A stretch of 64,000 nucleotides of DNA from an uncultured Sphingomonas sp. (GTDB lineage: Bacteria; Pseudomonadota; Alphaproteobacteria; Sphingomonadales; Sphingomonadaceae). The DNA is taken from assembly GCF_936927845.1 (NCBI RefSeq), contig NZ_CAKZHV010000070.1, positions 54,542-118,541 on the forward strand. The letters are read 5' to 3'. Under the pieces are notes generated by a model. It ran no database searches and was not told the origin of the DNA. It saw nothing but the letters and a program-made list of their open reading frames with translations. The position numbers were made by a program, and so were the translations under genes. This document shows, one piece after another, positions 57,871 through 64,000 of the stretch. Each line of letters begins with the position of its first letter. The first letter of the stretch is position 1.

Positions 57871-57890
57871 GTGAGTGATCGTTCATTCAC
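57871..57890. promoter_or_regulatory. Probable TetR operator between regulator and pump
   Basis: The 20-mer GTGAGTGATCGTTCATTCAC is a near-perfect palindrome (GTGA / TCAC ends with TGA / TCA inside), similar to AcrR/TtgR-type operators. It lies 21 bases before the pump adaptor start and about 50 before the regulator start. Confidence 0.7.
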
Positions 57891-57910
57891 ACATTTTTCC
57901 CGGGAAGTCC

Positions 57911-59107
57911 ATGCTGATCAATCGTTTCGCACTTGCCGCGATGCTGGTGGTGCCACTTGCCGCGTGCGGCGGGAACAAGGAACAGGCGCAGCAGCAGCCC
58001 GCCGGGCCGCCGCAGGTCGGCGTGGTCGCGGTAAAAAGCGAAGCGGTGACGCTGACGACGGTGCTGCCCGGCCGAACGGTGGCGTATGAAACGTCCGAGG
58101 TGCGCCCGCAGGTCAACGGCCTGATCCTGGCGCGCCTGTTCACCGAGGGCGATCAGGTCACCAAGGGCCAGCCGCTCTATCGCATCGATCCGCAACCCTA
58201 CATCACGCAGGTAGCGAGCGCGCGCGCCGCACTCGCCCGCGCCCGCTCGGCCATCGCTTCCACGTCCGCGCTCCAGCGTCGCTACGGCGAGCTGGTGAAG
58301 ATCAACGCGATCGCGCGGCAGGATTACGAGAATTCGATCACTCAGGCGCAGCAAGCGCGCGCCGATGTCGCCGCGCAGGAAGCCGCGCTCCGCTCGGCGC
58401 AGATCGACCTGTCGCGCACCACAGTGCGCGCGCCGATCTCGGGCCGGATCGGTCGCTCGATCGCGACCACGGGCGCGCTCGTCACTTCGGGGCAGACGAC
58501 CGCGCTCACCACCATCCAGCGGCTTGATCCGATCTACGTCGACGTGCCGCAATCGAGCGCCGACCTGCTCGCGCTCCGTCAGAAGATTGCCGCTGGCGAC
58601 CTGTCGCGCGGCGGGCAGGCCGCGCGCGTGCGGCTGCGGCTGGAGGACGGCTCGGTATACCCGATCGAGGGCACGCTCCAGTTCGCCGACGTGAGCGTCG
58701 ATCCCGCCACCGGGACGCAGACGATTCGCGCGCGCTTCCCCAACCCGCGCGCGCTGCTGCTGCCAGGCATGTACGTCCGCGCCGAACTAATTGAAGGCAC
58801 GCAGGGCGACGCGCTGCTCGTTCCGCAGCGTGCGGTGCAGCGCGACGAAAAGGGCAACCCGACCGTGATGGTCGTGGGTGGGGACAATAAGGTGCAGGTG
58901 CGGACGCTGACCGCGCCGCGCACGATCGGCGAGAACTGGCTCGTCACGGCTGGACTGAAGGCGGGTGAAAAGGTGATCGTCGAGGGCGGCATGATGCTGC
59001 GTCCCGGCATGCCGGTAAAGGCGGTCGCCTGGAACCCGAACGCGAAACCCGGCGGTCAGCCGGGGCAGGGCGCCGGTCAGCCGGCGTCGCAGCAGGAAGC
59101 GAAGTAA
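57911..59107 (+). CDS. RND efflux periplasmic adaptor lipoprotein
   Basis: The 398-residue membrane-fusion protein has a lipobox LAAC (Cys near residue 19). A barrel-sandwich hybrid follows (VLPGRTVAYETSEVRPQVNG), then an alpha-hairpin (about 95-155, ARAALARARSAIAS), the lipoyl half RTTVRAPISGRIGRS, a beta-barrel domain and a C-terminal MP domain. It links the AcrB-like pump to the outer channel. GGGAAG lies before the ATG. The tail after about residue 375 is Gly/Gln/Pro-rich and flexible. The pump gene starts seven bases after its stop. Confidence 0.93.
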   Translation: MLINRFALAAMLVVPLAACGGNKEQAQQQPAGPPQVGVVAVKSEAVTLTTVLPGRTVAYETSEVRPQVNGLILARLFTEGDQVTKGQPLYRIDPQPYITQVASARAALARARSAIASTSALQRRYGELVKINAIARQDYENSITQAQQARADVAAQEAALRSAQIDLSRTTVRAPISGRIGRSIATTGALVTSGQTTALTTIQRLDPIYVDVPQSSADLLALRQKIAAGDLSRGGQAARVRLRLEDGSVYPIEGTLQFADVSVDPATGTQTIRARFPNPRALLLPGMYVRAELIEGTQGDALLVPQRAVQRDEKGNPTVMVVGGDNKVQVRTLTAPRTIGENWLVTAGLKAGEKVIVEGGMMLRPGMPVKAVAWNPNAKPGGQPGQGAGQPASQQEAK

Positions 59108-59113
59108 GCCCTT

Positions 59114-62100
59114 ATGGCACGCTATTTCATCGATCGGCCCATCTTTGCATGGGTCCTGGCGATCGTCGTCATGCTCGCCGGGGTGCTCGCGATCCGCTCG
59201 CTGCCGATCTCGCAATTCCCTGCGATCGCGCCGCCTGCGGTGTCGATCACCGCGACCTATCCCGGCGCCGACGCGGCCACGCTCGAGAATACGACGACGC
59301 AGATCATCGAGCAGCAGATGAAGGGGATCGATCACCTTCGCTACTTCTCCTCCTCGTCCTCGTCCGCGGGCACTGTCACCATTACGCTCACCTTCGAGCA
59401 GGGAACCGACCCCGACACCGCGCAGGTTCAGGTGCAGAACAAGCTGCAGGCCGCGACTCCGCTGCTGCCGCAGGAAGTCCAGCGCCAGGGGATCATCGTC
59501 GCCAAGGCGACGCAGAACTTTCTGCTGTTCGTCGGCCTGTACTCGGAAAATGGTCAGCACGACGCGATCGACCTCGCCGATTACGTCGCATCCAAGATGC
59601 AGGATCCGCTGTCGCGCGTCAGCGGCGTCGGCGACACGCAGATTTTCGGGTCGCAATATGCGATGCGCATTTGGGTCGATCCGCTCAAGCTCAACAACTA
59701 CGCGCTGACGATGGCGGACGTGACGAACGCCGTCACCGCGCAGAATGCCCAGGTCTCGGCCGGGCAATTGGGCGCGCAGCCAGCACCCAAGGAGCAGATG
59801 CTCAACGCCACCGTGTCGGTGTCGTCGCGGCTGACCTCGCCCGAGGAGTTCGGGCGCATTCGCCTGAAAAGCGGCACTGACGGTTCGGTCGTCCGCCTGA
59901 GCGACGTGGCACGCGTGGAGATCGGCGCGGAGAACTACGGCTTCTCGGCGCAGTGGAACGGCAAGCCCGCCTCGGGCATCGGCGTCAAGCTCGCCCCGGG
60001 CGCCAACGCGCTCGACACCGTCGACGCGGTCAAGGCGCGCATGACCGAGATCGGCAAGCAACTGCCGCCCGACGTGAAGGTGATCTTCCCGTACGACACC
60101 TCGCCGTTCGTGCGTTTGTCGATCGAGCAGGTAATTCACACGCTGGTCGAGGCGGTGGTGCTTGTGTTCCTCGTCATGTTCCTGTTCCTGCAGAACTGGC
60201 GCGCGACGATCATCCCGACCATCGCGGTGCCGGTGGTGCTGACCGGTACGTTCGCGGTGCTGGCGATCGCGGGCTATTCAATCAACACGCTGACCTTGTT
60301 CGGCATGGTGCTCGCCATCGGTCTGCTGGTCGACGACGCGATCGTGGTGGTCGAGAACGTCGAGCGTTTGATCGTCGAGGAGCATCTGTCGCCCAAGGAA
60401 GCGGCGCGAAAGTCGATGGACGAGATCACCGGCGCGCTGATCGGCATCGCGCTGGTGCTGTCGGCGGTGTTCCTGCCGATGGCATTCTTCAGCGGCTCGA
60501 CTGGTGTCATCTACCGCCAGTTCTCGATCACGATCGTGTCGGCAATGGTTCTGTCGGTCGCGACCGCGCTGATCCTGACTCCAGCGTTGTGCGCGACGAT
60601 TCTCAAACCGCATGATCCGAACAAGGCCGAGGGCAAGGGCCCGCTCGCGCGCTTCTTCCGCTGGTTCAACGATCGCTTCGATCGCGGGCGCGATCGCTAC
60701 GAAAAGGGCACACGGGCCACCGCGCGGCGCTGGGGCCGGTCGCTGGTCGTCTATGCGCTGATCGTCGGCGGCATGATGCTGCTGTTCGCTCGGCTGCCGT
60801 CGGGCTTCCTGCCCGAGGAGGATCAGGGCGTGATGATCGCGCTGGTGCAGGGCCCGCCGGGCGCCACCACCGAGCGCACGCAAAAGGGCCTCGACCTCGT
60901 GCGCGATCATTTTCTCAGCAAGGAAAGTGGCGCGATCCGCGGCGTGTACACGATCAACGGGTTCAGCTTCGCAGGAACCGGCCAGAACAGCGGTATTGCC
61001 TTTATCCCGATGAAGGAATGGAAGGATCGTCCGGGTGCGGAGAACCGCGCGCAGGCCGTCGTGGGTCGCGCGATGGCCGTGCTCGGTCGCTACGCCGACG
61101 GCATGATCTTCGCGGTCATCCCGCCGGCGGTGCAGGAACTCGGCAATGCGTCGGGCTTCGACCTCCAGTTGGTCGACGAAGGCGGGATCGGCCACGAGAA
61201 ACTGCTCGCCGCGCGCAACCAGCTGCTCGGCATGGCGTCGCAGAACAAGTCGCTGGTCGGCGTGCGCCCGAATGCGCTCGACGACGCGCCGCAGCTCAAG
61301 ATCAACGTCGACCAGGACAAGGCGCGCGCGCTCGGCCTCGATCTGTCGTCGGTCAACAGCACGATCGCGACCGCCTGGGGTGGCTCCTACGTCAACGACT
61401 TCATCGATCGCGGGCGCGTGAAGCGCGTCTACGTTCAGGTCGACGCGCCCTACCGCTTGCGGCCGGAAGACGTGGCAAGCCTGTACGTCCGCGGCACCGA
61501 CAATGCGATGGCGCCGTTCACCGCTTTCTCGACCACCTCGTGGCAGCAGGGTGCGACGCAGCTCACGCGCTACAACGGGCAACCGTCGATGGAGATTCTG
61601 GGTCAGCCGGCGCCTGGCGTCTCGTCGGGCACCGCGCTCCAGGTGATGAACGACCTCCATGCCAAGCTGCCGCCGGGCACGCGGCTGGAACCGACCGGGC
61701 TCAGCTACGAGGAACAGCTATCCGGTGGTCAGGCGCCCGCGCTCTATGGCCTGTCGCTGCTAATCGTGTTCCTGTGCCTCGCGGCTCTGTATGAAAGCTG
61801 GTCGGTGCCGATCTCGGTCATGTTGGTCGTGCCGCTGGGCGTGATCGGCGCGCTGCTGGCGGCGTGGCTGACCGGGCTCAACAACGACATCTACCTGCAG
61901 GTGGGCTTGATCACCACGATTGGCGTGTCGGCGAAGAACGCGATCCTGATCGTGGAATTTGCAGAGGAGAAGATGCGCGACGGATTGTCGGCGTTCGATG
62001 CCGCAATCGAGGCGGCGAAAATCCGGCTGCGCCCGATCCTCATGACCAGCTTGGCGTTCATCTTCGGTGTGCTGCCGCTCGCCATCTCGACCGGCGCGGG

Positions 62101-62329
62101 CGCCGGTGGGCAGAATGCGATCGGCCGTGCGGTCGTCGGCGGCATGCTTACCGCGACCGTGTTCGCGATCTTCTTCGTGCCAATGTTCTTCGTCGTCGTC
62201 CTGCGCCTGTTTGGGCAGGGCGGCCACGCGGAGCCGGCCGCACCCGACGCGCCGGACGGCAGCGACGGCAATGATCGCCTCCGCAACCATGACACGAACC
62301 AGGGCCGCCCCGCGGTCGAGGGAGCCTGA
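59114..62329 (+). CDS. RND multidrug efflux pump, HAE-1 (AcrB/MexB) type
   Basis: The 1071-residue protein has twelve predicted membrane helices. It begins [17 protein letters not shown], has the porter-domain patterns of the family ([19 protein letters not shown]), and the proton-relay aspartates in [19 protein letters not shown] of helix 4, plus [14 protein letters not shown] of helix 10. It exports hydrophobic drugs or solvents using the proton gradient. Its C-terminal cytoplasmic tail is acidic and polar. The outer-membrane factor gene starts after three bases. Confidence 0.96.
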   Translation: MARYFIDRPIFAWVLAIVVMLAGVLAIRSLPISQFPAIAPPAVSITATYPGADAATLENTTTQIIEQQMKGIDHLRYFSSSSSSAGTVTITLTFEQGTDPDTAQVQVQNKLQAATPLLPQEVQRQGIIVAKATQNFLLFVGLYSENGQHDAIDLADYVASKMQDPLSRVSGVGDTQIFGSQYAMRIWVDPLKLNNYALTMADVTNAVTAQNAQVSAGQLGAQPAPKEQMLNATVSVSSRLTSPEEFGRIRLKSGTDGSVVRLSDVARVEIGAENYGFSAQWNGKPASGIGVKLAPGANALDTVDAVKARMTEIGKQLPPDVKVIFPYDTSPFVRLSIEQVIHTLVEAVVLVFLVMFLFLQNWRATIIPTIAVPVVLTGTFAVLAIAGYSINTLTLFGMVLAIGLLVDDAIVVVENVERLIVEEHLSPKEAARKSMDEITGALIGIALVLSAVFLPMAFFSGSTGVIYRQFSITIVSAMVLSVATALILTPALCATILKPHDPNKAEGKGPLARFFRWFNDRFDRGRDRYEKGTRATARRWGRSLVVYALIVGGMMLLFARLPSGFLPEEDQGVMIALVQGPPGATTERTQKGLDLVRDHFLSKESGAIRGVYTINGFSFAGTGQNSGIAFIPMKEWKDRPGAENRAQAVVGRAMAVLGRYADGMIFAVIPPAVQELGNASGFDLQLVDEGGIGHEKLLAARNQLLGMASQNKSLVGVRPNALDDAPQLKINVDQDKARALGLDLSSVNSTIATAWGGSYVNDFIDRGRVKRVYVQVDAPYRLRPEDVASLYVRGTDNAMAPFTAFSTTSWQQGATQLTRYNGQPSMEILGQPAPGVSSGTALQVMNDLHAKLPPGTRLEPTGLSYEEQLSGGQAPALYGLSLLIVFLCLAALYESWSVPISVMLVVPLGVIGALLAAWLTGLNNDIYLQVGLITTIGVSAKNAILIVEFAEEKMRDGLSAFDAAIEAAKIRLRPILMTSLAFIFGVLPLAISTGAGAGGQNAIGRAVVGGMLTATVFAIFFVPMFFVVVLRLFGQGGHAEPAAPDAPDGSDGNDRLRNHDTNQGRPAVEGA

Positions 62330-62332
62330 CCT

Positions 62333-63877
62333 GTGACCCGCTCCGTTATCCTCGCCGCGCTGGCGCTGTCGACCGCGCTCGCCGGGTGCAACCTCGCGCC
62401 CAAGTATGAACGCCCGACTGGCGCGGTGCCCGCTGCACTGCCGCAGGGCGGCATTTACCCCCGCGCGGCGAGCGACGTGGCCGACGTGTCTGCGATCGGC
62501 TGGCGCGACTTCTTCCTCGACCGGCGTCTCAGGCAGGTGATCGAGACCGGGCTCGCCAACAACCGCGACCTGCGGATCGCGGCGGGCAACGTGCTCCAGG
62601 CGCGCGCACAATATCGCATCCAGCGTTCCGACTTGGTGCCAACGACGACGCTGTCGGGCTCGGCAACCTATACCAACAACATCTTCGGCGCGACCGGGGC
62701 TAGCGCCGGTACGGGCGCAGGCGGTGCGACGGGCGGCGGCGCGGGAACCGGCACGGGTGGCAGCACCGGCTCGGGCGTGGGCGGTGGGATCGGTGGCAGC
62801 GGCACCGGGGCAGGGGTCGGCGGTGCGGGCGTCGGCTCGTCGTCGTCCAACATCGAATTCTATTCGGTCAACGCCGGCTTTTCCTCGTTCGAGCTTGACC
62901 TGTTCGGTCGCGTCCGCAACCTAAGCCGCGCCGCGCTGGAGCAGTATTTCGCGACCGAAGAAGCGCAGCGCTCGGCGCGGATCAGCCTGATCGCGGAGAT
63001 CGCGACCGCGTGGCTGACGCTCGCCTCCGACCAGGAGCAGTTGCAGCTATCGCGCCGCACGCTTCAGACCTTCGGCGAAACGCTGCGGCTGACGCAGGCG
63101 CAGTTCCGCATCGGCGTCGCTTCCGAGCTCGAGGCGCGCCAGGCCGAGACCAACTACCAGTCGGCACGCAACGACATCGCGACGCTCACCACGCGAGTCG
63201 CGCAGGACCAGAATGCGCTCAACCTGCTGGTCGGGACGACCGTGCCCGCGGAGCAACTACCCGCCGGACTGGGTCAGGCGTCATACACGCGCGACTCGCT
63301 GCCGGGCGATGTTTCGTCCGAGGTGCTGCTGCGGCGGCCCGACGTGCTCCAGGCCGAGCACCAGCTGATCGCGCAGAACGCCAATATCGGCGCGGCGCGC
63401 GCGGCGTTCTTCCCGCGCATCTCGCTCACCGCTACAATCGGCACGATCTCGACCGCGCTATCGGGTCTCTTCGGTGGCGGTAGCTTCACCTACACGGGCG
63501 CGCCATCGGTCGGCCTGCCTTTGTTCGACGGGGGCGCGATCAAGGGCAACCTCGACTACGCGCGCGCGTCGCAGCAGGTTGCGGTCTCGACCTACGAGCG
63601 AGCGATTCAAACGGCGTTCCGCGAAGTAGCCGATGCGCTCGCGCAGCGCGGCACGATCGGCGAGCAGGTGGCGGCCCAATCGGCGCGCGCCAATGCCGCG
63701 CAGGTCGCGGCACGTTTGTCGGAGGCGCGCTACCGGGCTGGAGTCGATTCGTTCCTCGTTTCGCTCGACGCGCAGCGAACCGCTTATGCAGCGCAGCAGC
63801 AGCTCGTTACCACACGTCTTAACAGCGCCAGCAACCTGGTTGAGCTCTACCGCTCGCTGGGCGGTGGCATCAACTGA
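62333..63877 (+). CDS. Outer-membrane efflux factor (NodT/OprM family) with a glycine-rich insertion
   Basis: The 514-residue lipoprotein begins with a lipobox LAGC (Cys near residue 19) and has two coiled-coil repeats typical of TolC/OprM channels, with FELDLFGRVRNLSRAALEQYF and a duplicate VGLPLFDGGAIKGNLDYAR. Between about residues 117 and 168 lies a run of Gly, Ser, Thr and Ala (ATGASAGTGAGGATGGG and onward) where OprM has a short outer loop. The GTG start lies three bases after the pump stop. It is the outer exit duct of the efflux system. Confidence 0.92.
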   Translation: MTRSVILAALALSTALAGCNLAPKYERPTGAVPAALPQGGIYPRAASDVADVSAIGWRDFFLDRRLRQVIETGLANNRDLRIAAGNVLQARAQYRIQRSDLVPTTTLSGSATYTNNIFGATGASAGTGAGGATGGGAGTGTGGSTGSGVGGGIGGSGTGAGVGGAGVGSSSSNIEFYSVNAGFSSFELDLFGRVRNLSRAALEQYFATEEAQRSARISLIAEIATAWLTLASDQEQLQLSRRTLQTFGETLRLTQAQFRIGVASELEARQAETNYQSARNDIATLTTRVAQDQNALNLLVGTTVPAEQLPAGLGQASYTRDSLPGDVSSEVLLRRPDVLQAEHQLIAQNANIGAARAAFFPRISLTATIGTISTALSGLFGGGSFTYTGAPSVGLPLFDGGAIKGNLDYARASQQVAVSTYERAIQTAFREVADALAQRGTIGEQVAAQSARANAAQVAARLSEARYRAGVDSFLVSLDAQRTAYAAQQQLVTTRLNSASNLVELYRSLGGGIN

Positions 63878-63886
63878 CCGGCAAGC

Positions 63887-63922
63887 GGCTCGTGAGATGC
63901 CCCTATGAGGTGCTCACGAGCC
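63887..63922 (+). terminator. Hairpin downstream of the efflux operon
   Basis: A perfect 10-bp stem GGCTCGTGAG / CTCACGAGCC with a 16-base loop begins ten bases after the last efflux gene. No T tract follows, so termination would be weak or factor-dependent. Confidence 0.5.
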
Positions 63923-63970
63923 CGGTGACGCGGGTTTGAGACGAATCTGCAACTTTTCTGCAAAAACCGT

Positions 63971-63999
63971 TTGACGGTATCGTGGTGGTCCCCTAGATG
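63971..63999 (+). promoter_or_regulatory. Strong-looking promoter at the right edge
   Basis: TTGACG (63971-63976) and TAGATG (63994-63999) are separated by exactly 17 bases, with a GC-rich discriminator. The region before it (63923-63970) contains T- and A-rich runs that could act as an UP-like element. The gene it drives, possibly a stable RNA, is outside the window. Confidence 0.5.
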
Positions 64000-64000
64000 G

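Overview
The window is a gene-dense, high-GC stretch of what looks like the chromosome of a Sphingomonas-type alphaproteobacterium. The pointers are a circularly permuted (two-piece) alphaproteobacterial tmRNA gene, a CrtW-type carotenoid ketolase beside a CrtX-like glucosyltransferase, large TonB-dependent receptors of the CirA/FecA and Oar types, a DUF3297 protein and a possible EcfG-type promoter. No insertion sequence, phage, integrase, CRISPR array, rRNA or tRNA gene was recognised. Codon use looks uniform, so nothing here is clearly a mobile island.

Layout. 1-7.4 kb: ClC chloride/proton antiporter, a TonB-dependent receptor, and divergent from it a 1054-residue hybrid histidine kinase that begins with a ParD-like ribbon-helix-helix domain. 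7.5-11.8 kb: carotenoid block (crtX-like, crtW, PAP2 membrane protein) and an epoxide-hydrolase-like enzyme. 11.9-20.4 kb: aldehyde dehydrogenase, small secreted and DUF proteins, a LytS/LytTR-type two-component pair and an Oar-like receptor. 20.5-25.3 kb: ligA, an Rrf2 regulator, ssrA and a frameshifted flavin disulfide reductase. 25.4-36.2 kb: mixed metabolic and small stress-type genes (glucoamylase-like GH15, SDR, GNAT, LLM flavoenzyme, SPL-type radical SAM protein, SWIB protein), then a tightly overlapping oxidoreductase / pseudouridine synthase / RNase H-like operon.

36.4-42.6 kb is a four-gene overlapping operon: a fused HyuA-HyuB 5-oxoprolinase, DUF969 and DUF979 membrane proteins (probable two-part transporter) and a DUF2891 protein. 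It reads as an uptake and ring-opening system for 5-oxoproline or a related lactam. 42.8-49.4 kb: SGNH hydrolase, a Tat-exported PaoABC-type aldehyde oxidoreductase and DctA. 49.6-53.9 kb: a GH3 - CE2 esterase - CE4-like deacetylase operon for an acylated polysaccharide. 53.9-57.8 kb: S10 peptidase, HhH protein, exonuclease, and a TetR regulator overlapping a shikimate-dehydrogenase-like gene. 57.9-63.9 kb: a complete RND efflux pump (adaptor, pump, outer-membrane channel) divergent from the TetR gene across a palindromic operator. The last bases form a strong-looking promoter whose gene lies outside the window.

Best candidates for something new: the ParD-domain hybrid kinase; the oxoprolinase/DUF969/DUF979/DUF2891 operon; the tandem pseudoknots with compensatory changes in the tmRNA; and the glycine-rich insertion in the outer-membrane channel. 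All identifications come from reading motifs by eye; no database search was run.
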